A DNA stretch of 64,000 nucleotides from Bin127 sp965203505 (GTDB lineage Bacteria; Chloroflexota; Dehalococcoidia; Lucifugimonadales; Lucifugimonadaceae). Under the pieces are notes generated by a model, which saw only the letters and a list, made by a program, of their open reading frames with translations, did no database searches and was not told the DNA's origin. Below, one piece after another: positions 1 through 7,521 of this stretch; position 1 is the first letter of the stretch, and every line of letters begins with the position of its first letter. The stretch lies in assembly GCA_965203505.1 (NCBI GenBank), contig OZ241880.1, positions 1,550,001 to 1,614,000 of the forward strand. Direction: 5' to 3'. The translations under genes were made by a program, and so were the position numbers.

Positions 1-628
1 AGCGGGTCTGCAAAGCCAGCGCCCCTTGACCGGGAGCTGCCACGAACCACATGCAACTCAAGTAATCGGTTACTCGCTCAACCATGTTGATCCGTTTCAA
101 ACCCGCTGCGGCGAGTACCAAAGCGTCGATTATCGAGTCGTCATCGTCCAGCATTCGCAGACGTGTGGTCACATTCCCGCGGATCGGCTTGAGAATCAGA
201 TCGTCTCGCTCGGCGTTGATCAACGCGCGTCGGCGAGCACTCCCTGTCGCGACGATTGATCCTCTCGGCAGTTCGGACAGTCCGCCAGAATGTTTGCTTA
301 CAACCACGTCTCTCGGGTCTTCACGATAAGGTACGCTGGCGATGGTCAAACCATCCGGCGTTCTGGAGGGTAGGTCTTTCAGGCTATGAACGGCGACATC
401 AATTTCGCCGCGCAGCAACGCCGCTTCGATCTCTTTGACAAATACGCCGACGCCGATTTCAGAGACCGCCACGTCGCGGCGGGCATCCCCGCTCGTTGTG
501 ATGGTAACCGTGCCGATTTCCAGGTCTTGGAAACGCGCTAACAGCGCTGCGGCTACCTCATCGGCCTGAGCTAACGCGAGACGGCTGTTGCGACAACCGA
601 GAGTCAGTTTTCCTCCCGCACCAGTCAT
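1..628 (-). CDS. hemC: Hydroxymethylbilane synthase (porphobilinogen deaminase), 3' end outside the window
   Basis: HemC joins four porphobilinogen units into hydroxymethylbilane in the cytosol, the committed linear tetrapyrrole step. Reading the minus strand from an ATG at 628 gives 209 residues without a stop. They carry the family blocks GCRNSRLALAQ near the N-terminus, VHSLKDLP, ATGSARRRA (usual form GTSSLRR), RGNVTTRL, LAAAGLKR and AAPGQGALALQ. The dipyrromethane cofactor cysteine lies in the C-terminal domain and is beyond the left edge, so it cannot be checked. The gene starts 11 bases after the stop of the precorrin-2 dehydrogenase-like gene on the same strand, so co-transcription is likely. 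Identification is secure; completeness is unknown. Confidence 0.95.
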   Translation of the reverse strand, partial: MTGAGGKLTLGCRNSRLALAQADEVAAALLARFQDLEIGTVTITTSGDARRDVAVSEIGVGVFVKEIEAALLRGEIDVAVHSLKDLPSRTPDGLTIASVPYREDPRDVVVSKHSGGLSELPRGSIVATGSARRRALINAERDDLILKPIRGNVTTRLRMLDDDDSIIDALVLAAAGLKRINMVERVTDYLSCMWFVAAPGQGALALQTR

Positions 629-639
629 GATTAGGCATT

Positions 640-1311
640 TTAAGCCTGAAGATTGTTCCGGGCGCGATCTTCCAACGCGTCGACCAACAACTTGCGCGCA
701 GATTCGGGGTCTCCGCTTTGGAACGCTCTTAACATCTCGTCGGTAATCGATTTCGCCCAATCGTCAGGTGTAACGGGTAGTTCCCGCGATCGGACGTCGG
801 TCCTGACGTCGGCGAGCAACGGACCCATGTCAGCCCATTGAAGGCAACGACAATAATCGTGGTCGGATATACGTTCTCGCAAGCGGCGTGCTAATGCCGG
901 GCTGGTGCCAGCGGTTGAAACTGCCACCGTGACATCTTCCCTCTGAATCAATGCCGGCGCGATAAACGTACAAAGGTGAGTCACGTCCATGACGTTGAGC
1001 AACACGTTGCGCTCGGCCGCTTCTGCAGAGATTGCGTCGTTAATCGCCGGATCGGAAGTGTCCGCTACGATGACGATCCAAGCACCAGCCAGATCACCGG
1101 AACGGTAACGACGCTTGACCCATTCAATCTCCCCAGACTTCGCCATTTCCTCAAGATTCGCCGACGTCTCGCTTTCAGGACTAAAGAGCGTGACACTTGC
1201 GCCACATTCAAGCAGGTATTTGACCTTGCGTTCGCCTTCGTGGGGGTCGCCCCCAAAGACGAGGGCACGGCGATGCTGCACGTCAACGAATACACCGTAG
1301 TACCGAGGCAT
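640..1311 (-). CDS. Precorrin-2 dehydrogenase / sirohydrochlorin ferrochelatase-like (Met8/CysG N-terminal type)
   Basis: A 223-residue protein of the Met8/SirC family, which oxidises precorrin-2 to sirohydrochlorin with NAD and in some members inserts iron. The first 110 residues form a Rossmann fold: RRALVFGGDPHEGERKVKYL, the GASVTLFSPE strand and WIVIVADTSDPAIND, followed by NVMDVTHLCTFIAPALIQR and VAVSTAGTSPALARRLRERI, which match the CysG N-terminal blocks. The usual GGGxVAxRK is changed to GGDPHEGERK. No uroporphyrinogen methyltransferase domain is attached. The gene sits 6 bases after the siroheme decarboxylase-like gene and 11 bases before hemC, so a sirohaem-centred operon is likely. 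Whether it also chelates iron cannot be told from sequence. Confidence 0.85.
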   Translation of the reverse strand: MPRYYGVFVDVQHRRALVFGGDPHEGERKVKYLLECGASVTLFSPESETSANLEEMAKSGEIEWVKRRYRSGDLAGAWIVIVADTSDPAINDAISAEAAERNVLLNVMDVTHLCTFIAPALIQREDVTVAVSTAGTSPALARRLRERISDHDYCRCLQWADMGPLLADVRTDVRSRELPVTPDDWAKSITDEMLRAFQSGDPESARKLLVDALEDRARNNLQA

Positions 1312-1317
1312 TGGGCT

Positions 1318-2388
1318 TTAACCGATCGCCGCCGCCAATTCGACATCGACATTGTCGTCGACGAAGTACCGAACGCGGGTTTTCTTGTATTCGCGATGAC
1401 TGTAAAGAAGCTGATAGTCGTCGAGCTCTGTCTCGGCGGCGATGGCGTCTGCTATCTCTTCGCATTCCTGTCGAGTGACGGCGTGGATCATCGTGAAATG
1501 GGAGAAGCGCCAGTCTTCGTATCTAGGTCTCTCGTAGCAATGCGTAACCGCTGGATGCTTGGCCATCATTTGACCCACGTCGATGGATCGCTGTTCCGGC
1601 ACGTTCCACACAGCCATCGCATTGGCTGAGAAACCAGCCCGCCGGTGGTGGAGAACAGCGGCGTATCTACGCATCAGGCGACGCTCAACCATTTCATCCG
1701 ACTTGGCGAAAAGCTCCGAAACTGTAAGTCCCAATCGGTTCGCCATATCGTCAAAAGGACGCGTTTCAAGCGGAATGTCGTCTTGGAATTCGCGGACGAA
1801 GGCGATGTCGAAATCTGTCAGATCTGGATCCGCGGTTGGAACGTTCGATGCGGAACCTCCATTCGATTTTCCGTTGGCGTACTGAGCGTCCGGAACAAAG
1901 TAACTGCTCGCGTTGGATACGCGGTTGACCATGTCGAAGTTCACGCCGATCTTGAAGAATCGGATCGTGGGCAGAATTCGTGCCGTTTCGGCACCCGATA
2001 GTCGGGTCAACTTTTCAACTTCGGCTTTGAGTTCTTTGCCGGGGGGTAACGCTAGTGTGAACCACAGGTTGAACTCGCCGTTACGTGCGTAGTTGTGGCT
2101 GATGCCCGGGTGAGCGTTGAGGATTTGGGCACCAGTGTCAAGTCTGTCGTCTTCGAAGCGCATCGCAACGAGGGTCGAAGAGTACCCGAGGCGTCGGGTA
2201 TCGAATATCGCACCTATCTGCCGCACGACGTTCTTGCGCTTAAGAACCTCGATCCGGCGCAAGACTTCTGACTCGTCGAGTTCGCAACGTCGTCCGATTT
2301 CAACGAACGGTTCGCGAACTAGGGGAAAGTCCGACTGCAAGATGTTCATAATCTCGCGGTCTAGGGCGTCGAATTCGTCGCGAAACAA
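1318..2388 (-). CDS. Siroheme decarboxylase, AhbA-AhbB (NirDL-like) fusion
   Basis: A 356-residue protein made of two Lrp/AsnC-like halves. Residues about 1-150 hold DREIMNILQSDFPLVREPF, a helix-turn-helix-like EVLRRIEVLKRKNVVRQIGA and FDTRRLGYSSTLVAMRF. Residues about 190-345 repeat the plan with DIAFVREFQDDIPLETRPF, MVERRLMRRYAAVLHHRRAGF and CYERPRYEDWRFSHFTMIHA. AhbA and AhbB (NirD/L/G/H in haem d1 synthesis) decarboxylate sirohaem to didecarboxysirohaem; here both are in one chain. The gene is first in the minus-strand operon with the Met8-like gene and hemC. The family assignment is firm; whether the product feeds haem or haem d1 is an inference, because AhbC/AhbD or NirS-type partners are not in the window. 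Confidence 0.85.
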   Translation of the reverse strand: MFRDEFDALDREIMNILQSDFPLVREPFVEIGRRCELDESEVLRRIEVLKRKNVVRQIGAIFDTRRLGYSSTLVAMRFEDDRLDTGAQILNAHPGISHNYARNGEFNLWFTLALPPGKELKAEVEKLTRLSGAETARILPTIRFFKIGVNFDMVNRVSNASSYFVPDAQYANGKSNGGSASNVPTADPDLTDFDIAFVREFQDDIPLETRPFDDMANRLGLTVSELFAKSDEMVERRLMRRYAAVLHHRRAGFSANAMAVWNVPEQRSIDVGQMMAKHPAVTHCYERPRYEDWRFSHFTMIHAVTRQECEEIADAIAAETELDDYQLLYSHREYKKTRVRYFVDDNVDVELAAAIG

Positions 2389-2442
2389 GGTGTGTAGCAG
2401 TGCGGTAGCTGATCAATTGCCCGAAAACTGGACTGATTTCCG

Positions 2443-2448
2443 ATTATA
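2443..2448 (-). promoter_or_regulatory. Candidate -10 box of the tetrapyrrole operon
   Basis: The minus strand reads TATAAT about 55 bases upstream of the start of the siroheme decarboxylase gene, in the gap between it and hpnE. No good -35 hexamer sits 16-18 bases upstream, so this is only a half match to a sigma-70 promoter. Confidence 0.35.
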
Positions 2449-2490
2449 ACGCGGGTTGAATTTCCGACCGATGGAACGGCTGGCAAGGCA

Positions 2491-3900
2491 TTATCTGGAC
2501 GCTCTAGTAGCCCATGCGGTAGCCAACTCGGCGGCGAGATTTCCGCTCTGCACGGCGCCTTCCATCGTCGCTGGCAGACCGGTGTTGGTCCAATCCCCAG
2601 CTAGAATTAGCCCCGGGACCGAGGTCTGAGCGTCGAGACGTTGTACATGAGAGTTTGGCTTGACCTTGACAGTCGCTTCGAGGGTCTTAGCTATCGAAGA
2701 ATTCACCAGCCGGGTTTCGCCGACTTTGGGGAACGCGATTTTCATGTAGCGTTGGATTTCGGTCAAAACTTCGGTCTTCGTCATCGTCGTCCATTCGTCG
2801 GCCCCGCTAAGTGAGACCACGATATGTTGCCTGCCGTTGGCAGAATTACGCCGCAACGCAGTGTCGTTAAAAACCCATTGAAGCCCAAGATCGATAAAGG
2901 CGGTCACGCGTTCTGCCATAACCGGCTTTTCGTACCACAGATGAACCGCTACGATTGGCGAGTATTCGATCGCCTCGAGTGTATTTCTGGTTTTTGCGAA
3001 TCGCAGTTCGTTTTCAGGCAGTATCCGGCACAGGGCGTTAGGTGCCAAACTAGCGATCACGGTATTCGAACGCAGTGAAGCACCGTTTGATAGTCGAACC
3101 TCGAAGTTGTCATCTGATTGAACCGTAAGTTCCCTTACCCGCACCTTCGTCACCAGATCAGCCCCACGAGAACGTAGCCACTGCTCTGCCGGATTGCCGA
3201 TCAAAGTAGATAAACCGTGTTTGGGGTAACCGATCGCAGCGTCCGAAGCGCTACCAACCAAAAACGCACGTGTGAATTCGATCGCATCGTAAGCAGCAAC
3301 CTCTTCGATTTTGCAGTTGAAAACAGGAAGAATGAAAAGAGACCAGAAACACGCGATGGCCGCATCAGACTGACCGCGTGATGACAACCAGTCGGCGAAC
3401 GACATGGACTTCGCGTGAATCGCTTCGTCAGGTTTCAAAGCGGAGAACTTCAATCCTGCCATCACCCGAGCCACGGCGAACCGATCCGACAGGCTGAGAT
3501 GCCGGTATCGTAGCAATGCCGCAACATTACCGAAAATCTTGCTGGCCCGCAGACGAGATATTTCACCCGCATTTGAGACCGACACGTTTAGCGTCGGTTC
3601 GAGGTCGATCTGGTCCGCGGTTCCTAACTCGTCGACGAGTTCAAGGAACTGACAACACGCTCCCAAAATGACGTGTTGGCCGTTGTCGATTTCCTCACCG
3701 CTGCTACGATCCAAAAACGAGAATGCCCTACCGCCTAAGTAAGGCCGTTGTTCGACTAAAGTGGGTCTCACCCCTTGTTTCAAACAGCTCACTGCAGCAG
3801 CAATGCCTGCCAAACCTCCGCCCAATATGATGATGTCTCGGTCGGACAAAACGAATCCCGCGATTATCCACGGTTGACGGATCGCAGTGCCCAGCGCCAT
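2491..3900 (-). CDS. hpnE: Hydroxysqualene dehydroxylase HpnE (FAD amine-oxidase family)
   Basis: HpnE reduces hydroxysqualene to squalene, the last step of the HpnCDE route. The dinucleotide-binding block IIILGGGLAGIAAAVSCL, then the ELVEQRPYLGGRA-like stretch (here TLVEQRPYLGGRAFSF) and the C-terminal GLILAGDWTNTGLPATMEGA block are those of phytoene-desaturase-like FAD enzymes. Length 469 is usual. The ATG at 3900 would overlap hpnD by 37 bases and leaves 17 extra residues before the fold; a TTG at 3849 (LSDRDIIILGGG), with GGGA about 9 bases upstream and no overlap with hpnD, is at least as likely. Last gene of the squalene operon. Confidence 0.9.
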   Translation of the reverse strand: MALGTAIRQPWIIAGFVLSDRDIIILGGGLAGIAAAVSCLKQGVRPTLVEQRPYLGGRAFSFLDRSSGEEIDNGQHVILGACCQFLELVDELGTADQIDLEPTLNVSVSNAGEISRLRASKIFGNVAALLRYRHLSLSDRFAVARVMAGLKFSALKPDEAIHAKSMSFADWLSSRGQSDAAIACFWSLFILPVFNCKIEEVAAYDAIEFTRAFLVGSASDAAIGYPKHGLSTLIGNPAEQWLRSRGADLVTKVRVRELTVQSDDNFEVRLSNGASLRSNTVIASLAPNALCRILPENELRFAKTRNTLEAIEYSPIVAVHLWYEKPVMAERVTAFIDLGLQWVFNDTALRRNSANGRQHIVVSLSGADEWTTMTKTEVLTEIQRYMKIAFPKVGETRLVNSSIAKTLEATVKVKPNSHVQRLDAQTSVPGLILAGDWTNTGLPATMEGAVQSGNLAAELATAWATRASR

Positions 3901-4748
3901 CCAGCAACGGCGGTGATCGACAGCTTTTCGGTGGTCGATAAACTAACGCGGTGGGAGAGCACGTCTGCGTCGTTCTCTTCGATCTTTTCCAAAATTCTGA
4001 AGTAAAAACCGTTCATCAGCTCCAAGCATTGGCGCCCGCGAATCGCCAATGGGATCACACGTTGGCCGCTTTCATAAAACCCACGAGCCCGGTCCAGTTG
4101 AAATCTGACCAGCTCGCGAAAATTGTCAGTGGGTTGGCTATCTTCGAATTCTGTTTCGACTACCCCAAAAGCTCTTAACTCTGCTTGGGGAAGATAGACC
4201 CTGCCGTTAGCGAAATCCTCCCGAACATCTCGCAGGATGTTTGTCAATTGGAAGGCGATGCCCAGATCGTCGGCATACTCAATCGCATTGCGATCTGAGT
4301 GACCAAAAATGGTTATGCAGATGACACCCACGGCACTCGCCACGCGGCGGCAATAAACGCGCAGGTCTTCGAATGACTCGTAGCGGTTTGTGCTCAAATC
4401 CATGCGACAACCGTCGATTACGTCGACGTAAAGCTGCTTATCCAACTCAAACGTTTGGATCGCATCCTCAAGCGCGACGAATATCGGACTGTCGGCGTAC
4501 TTGGTCGACGGGGAATCGTCCAACGCGGATTCAACGAGATCTAGTTCACTACCCGGGTCTGCACCTAGCGAAGGTTCGTCTACGATGTCGTCACAAAGTC
4601 GACAAAATGCGTACGTGGCGTAGATTGCGCGGCGCAACTCGTTTGGCAGAGCCAAGAAAGCGACATAGAAGTTGGAACTCGCAGAACGAGTCAATCGGGC
4701 GCACTCTTTGTATGCGCTGTCGATTCGTTTGTCAGCAGGTCGCGCCAA
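3864..4748 (-). CDS. hpnD: Presqualene diphosphate synthase HpnD
   Basis: A 294-residue squalene/phytoene synthase family protein. HpnD condenses two farnesyl diphosphates to presqualene diphosphate. The first aspartate-rich motif is YAFCRLCDDIVDEPS (about residues 47-61) and the second is in LTNILRDVREDFANGRVYLP. Its sister gene hpnC lies 24 bases upstream on the same strand and hpnE overlaps or abuts downstream. In such pairs the assignment of C and D rests on order and similarity: this one has the compact DDIVDE motif and lies next to hpnE, which favours HpnD. The two labels could be swapped, but the pair as a whole is secure. Confidence 0.85.
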   Translation of the reverse strand: MARPADKRIDSAYKECARLTRSASSNFYVAFLALPNELRRAIYATYAFCRLCDDIVDEPSLGADPGSELDLVESALDDSPSTKYADSPIFVALEDAIQTFELDKQLYVDVIDGCRMDLSTNRYESFEDLRVYCRRVASAVGVICITIFGHSDRNAIEYADDLGIAFQLTNILRDVREDFANGRVYLPQAELRAFGVVETEFEDSQPTDNFRELVRFQLDRARGFYESGQRVIPLAIRGRQCLELMNGFYFRILEKIEENDADVLSHRVSLSTTEKLSITAVAGWRWALRSVNRG

Positions 4749-4772
4749 TTTGACCTCAGGATTGCCTAACTT

Positions 4773-5696
4773 TTAGCGTTGCTGCGTGCTCAGAAACGCC
4801 TTGTCCGACACCGGAGTGGAGCCACACGCACTCCGGATGAGAATGTTGAGCATGATTCCGATCTTTTTCACGCGCGATACGGTCGGTCGCGTCGTGAGCG
4901 TGTCATAGTCCTGCTCTTCGATCGCATCTAAAACCGACAACCCGCCAGCGGTGATCGCTGCGAATTCTAGTTTGAAGTCTCTTTCCAAGTGGTTCCGAAG
5001 TCCGTAGCCAGCTCGAAAAAGGTCTCGCGTCCGGTCGACCTGAAATTGCATCAATTTGCGAAACCCCCGCGTCGGATTGCGGTCCCGAATTGTTGCCAAG
5101 GAAACGCCGTAATCGGACATGTCGGATTTGGGGAGGTAAACGCGTCCCTTCTCAAAATCCCTCGCCACGTCTTGCCAGAAGTTTGCCAGTTGCAAGGCGA
5201 TACAGGTGTGGTCTGATAGTCGTGCCATGTCTTCCGAAAAATAGCCGTAGAGATAGAGGATCAAGTGGCCCACTGGCGTCGCAGAATACGTGCAGTAATC
5301 TACGACGTGTTCGAAATCTCGGTACTCCGAGTCTCTTTGATCTCTTCGATTGGCCTCGATCAAACGCAGGAACGGCTCTGGTGGGATATCAAACTCGCGG
5401 ACGGTATTCTGTAGAGCTTGGAACCAAACCAAATTCGGCGAGCCCCCGTAACACAATTTCAGTTCATCTTCCCAACGTTCAAGCAGCGCTAGGCGGTCGC
5501 CTTCGACCTCATCGCCAAGGTCGTCAACCAATCTACAAAAAGCGTAAACCGAGAAAAAATGGGGACGCAGCCTTCGTTTGATGAACCAACTGCCGACATT
5601 GAAATTCTCGTAGCTGTCTTTAGCCAAACGCCGACACGCATCGTACGCTGCGTCTAGGTCTGGAGCGGTGCTGGCCAGGTGTGTGATGGCGGTCAT
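4773..5696 (-). CDS. hpnC: Hydroxysqualene synthase HpnC
   Basis: A 307-residue member of the squalene/phytoene synthase family. HpnC converts presqualene diphosphate to hydroxysqualene. The first metal-binding motif reads YAFCRLVDDLGDEVEGDR and the second ALQLANFWQDVARDFEKGR, both in the usual places. The N-terminal ASTAPDLDAAYDACRRLAKD and NFNVGSWFIKRRLRPHFFSV are typical of HpnC. It follows the prenyl diphosphate synthase gene by 35 bases and precedes hpnD by 24 bases, so the four genes form one minus-strand operon making squalene from short prenyl diphosphates. No squalene-hopene cyclase is present in this window, so the end product (hopanoid, sterol or squalene itself) is unknown. Confidence 0.88.
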   Translation of the reverse strand: MTAITHLASTAPDLDAAYDACRRLAKDSYENFNVGSWFIKRRLRPHFFSVYAFCRLVDDLGDEVEGDRLALLERWEDELKLCYGGSPNLVWFQALQNTVREFDIPPEPFLRLIEANRRDQRDSEYRDFEHVVDYCTYSATPVGHLILYLYGYFSEDMARLSDHTCIALQLANFWQDVARDFEKGRVYLPKSDMSDYGVSLATIRDRNPTRGFRKLMQFQVDRTRDLFRAGYGLRNHLERDFKLEFAAITAGGLSVLDAIEEQDYDTLTTRPTVSRVKKIGIMLNILIRSACGSTPVSDKAFLSTQQR

Positions 5697-5731
5697 TGAA
5701 TGATCTGTGGAGAACTTACGGTTCGATCAAG

Positions 5732-6784
5732 TCATGAAACTCGCTCGACCAAATACTCTCCCAACTCGAACAAATCGTTCCGGATGCCAGGGTTCAGGTC
5801 TAGTTCATCGATTATCGCGGCCGCGGCTGACCAATGCCTTGCCGACATCAGATTGCAATATTCGTAAGTGCTGTTGTCCGTCATGATCTCGAGTACCCTG
5901 TCTACGTCCCGCTCATCCAACTCGGGTTTTTGATAGATGGCTTGAATTTCATTTGAAGAGTTGCCTTGGGATGCATTTAGCGCGTGGATCGCAGGCAAAG
6001 ATTTCTTTTTGTTGTAGATATCGCCGCAAACTGGTTTGCCGGTTTCGTCGCTGCCCCAAACCCCGAGCACGTCATCGCGAATTTGAAACAACCGACCAAA
6101 TTCGTACCCTGCTTCGCGCAGTCCTTCAGAAACGCCGCGACTGGTTTCGTCGCCGCCCGCAACTAGCGCGCCCAAATGAAGGCTAGTTTCAATCAGCGCT
6201 CCGGTTTTCCGTTCGATCATCGCCAAATACGCATCCACCGAGACGTTGGCGCGCATTTCGAAGTCGATGTCCATGAACTGACCTTCAATCATGCGCATAT
6301 AGGCTTCGGTAATAGAGCGTTGCACCTCCATCGATTTGTCCGCGTTCACACCGAGCGAGAGCAGTGCACGGGTAGCCCGATCGGCGATCTTCAACATCGA
6401 GTTACCGGAGACGATAGCACTCTCATCTCCCCACACGACCCAAACGGTGGGGCGGTGATGCCGGAACCTGTCTCGATCTTCGATATCGTCGTGGATCAAA
6501 GAGAAGTTGTGAACAAATTCAAGTGCTGTCGCCACCGGCAACGCGTAACTGGCATCGCCGTCAACCGCGTCCGCACCGAGCAGAACCATTGTTGGTCTAA
6601 GGCGCTTTCCCTGTGTAGCGACTATCTCTTCACCGTCTTCGTCCGCCCAACCCATGTGGTACCGATGCGTATCGCAAATTCCGGAATCGTACGTTTTAAG
6701 TTCCGCTCGAAGCGCGCGGTCGATTGATGGCTGGTACCTGGCGAAGAACGAGGGGACCTTTGCGCGGTCTGCAACGGTTGACAT
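5732..6784 (-). CDS. Polyprenyl (probably farnesyl) diphosphate synthase
   Basis: A trans-prenyltransferase of 350 residues that elongates allylic diphosphates with isopentenyl diphosphate. The first aspartate-rich motif is SLIHDDIEDRDRFRHHRPTV and the second is LFQIRDDVLGVWGSDETGKP; GKRLRPTMVLLGADA is the substrate-binding KRxRP block. The spacer DDIED and the context with hpnCDE suggest the farnesyl or a slightly longer product, but chain length cannot be read with confidence. I chose the ATG at 6784 (MSTVADRAKVP); a TTG at 6814 would add 10 residues. First gene of the squalene operon, lying just downstream of the hsp20 terminator. Confidence 0.88.
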   Translation of the reverse strand: MSTVADRAKVPSFFARYQPSIDRALRAELKTYDSGICDTHRYHMGWADEDGEEIVATQGKRLRPTMVLLGADAVDGDASYALPVATALEFVHNFSLIHDDIEDRDRFRHHRPTVWVVWGDESAIVSGNSMLKIADRATRALLSLGVNADKSMEVQRSITEAYMRMIEGQFMDIDFEMRANVSVDAYLAMIERKTGALIETSLHLGALVAGGDETSRGVSEGLREAGYEFGRLFQIRDDVLGVWGSDETGKPVCGDIYNKKKSLPAIHALNASQGNSSNEIQAIYQKPELDERDVDRVLEIMTDNSTYEYCNLMSARHWSAAAAIIDELDLNPGIRNDLFELGEYLVERVS

Positions 6785-6845
6785 GTGATGGTTAAGGTCG
6801 CTACGCAATCTCAATGTTACGCAAGTCTTCGTTGAATTTTCTGCA

Positions 6846-6884
6846 TAAAGAAAGCGGCGTCCCGCAATCGTACGCGACGCCGCT
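6846..6884 (-). terminator. Rho-independent terminator after hsp20
   Basis: On the minus strand AGCGGCGTC (6876-6884) and GACGCCGCT (6853-6861) form a perfect 9-bp GC-rich stem with a 14-base loop, followed at once by TTCTTTATG. It lies 22 bases after the hsp20 stop codon and separates hsp20 from the squalene operon on the same strand. Confidence 0.75.
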
Positions 6885-6906
6885 GATTATGAGGTGGACC
6901 GGATTG

Positions 6907-7332
6907 TTAAACCGCTATCGGTAGGCGCTTGGGCTGGCCGGATTCGTTTTTCGGTAATTCGACCCGAAGAACGCCGTCCTTGTAACTGGTTGTAGCGCCT
7001 TCGATATCGACACCGTCCGGGATCCTGATCGCGCGGTAAAACTTGCCAGTCCTCCGCTCTCGAACCACATAACGGCCGTTATCTTGGGTGTCGTCGGACG
7101 ACTTCGCTGCGCCGATCCTCAAAACGCCATCGTCGACTGTTACGTCGATCTCCTCAGCGCCAAAGCCGGGGAGAGATGCTTCGACCGTGAAACTGTCTGC
7201 CTTGTGGATCAAATCCACGCCGAGTCTCAACGGTGCGTCGACGTTTCGCCTATTCCCAGCGAAATCGTTCCAAAAGTCAAACGGCCATGCGGCCGGACGA
7301 GTGAACGGGCTCCAACGAGTCAATGCTGTCAT
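6907..7332 (-). CDS. Small heat-shock protein, Hsp20/alpha-crystallin family
   Basis: A 141-residue ATP-independent holdase. The alpha-crystallin domain covers about residues 35-135: LGVDLIHKADSFTVEASLPG, IDVTVDDGVLRIGA, YVVRERRTGKFYRAIRIP and the closing TSYKDGVLRVELPKNES. The short N-terminal arm begins MTALTRWSPFTRPAAW and the tail ends in RLPIAV, which contains an I-x-V/I-type oligomerisation motif. The start at 7332 is chosen because AAGGAG stands 8-9 bases before it; a longer in-frame start at 7374 has no such site. A near-consensus promoter and a hairpin precede it. It is divergent from the Clp ATPase gene, a common stress pairing. Confidence 0.93.
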   Translation of the reverse strand: MTALTRWSPFTRPAAWPFDFWNDFAGNRRNVDAPLRLGVDLIHKADSFTVEASLPGFGAEEIDVTVDDGVLRIGAAKSSDDTQDNGRYVVRERRTGKFYRAIRIPDGVDIEGATTSYKDGVLRVELPKNESGQPKRLPIAV

Positions 7333-7355
7333 CTGAATAATCTCCTTGTGTTGTC

Positions 7356-7376
7356 GAGTGAGCATCGCCATCACTC
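7356..7376. promoter_or_regulatory. Inverted repeat in the hsp20 5' leader
   Basis: GAGTGA and TCACTC flank a 9-base spacer. From the promoter at 7388-7416 transcription should begin near 7381, so the repeat would form a hairpin at the very 5' end of the hsp20 mRNA, or serve as an operator just after the start site. The arms do not match CIRCE (TTAGCACTC-N9-GAGTGCTAA), although the 9-base spacing is the same. Confidence 0.4.
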
Positions 7377-7387
7377 ACATGGAATAA

Positions 7388-7416
7388 ATAATAAAAGTAG
7401 ATACGATACATGTCAA
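7388..7416 (-). promoter_or_regulatory. Sigma-70-type promoter of hsp20
   Basis: On the minus strand TTGACA (7411-7416) and TATTAT (7388-7393) are separated by exactly 17 bases. The predicted start is about 50 bases upstream of the hsp20 ATG. The -35 is a perfect consensus. Confidence 0.75.
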
Positions 7417-7521
7417 GAAAGCGTGCCGAGATGATACAATTCATCATATGAAGCACATCAATCACGCGATGGGACACGTGGCCGCCGCGTGTGATTCCTA
7501 CCCCGAGAGCTAAGGATCAAG

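Noticed and set aside
7356..7376. CIRCE element
   Set aside because: The arm sequence differs from TTAGCACTC and its complement; only the 9-base spacer agrees.
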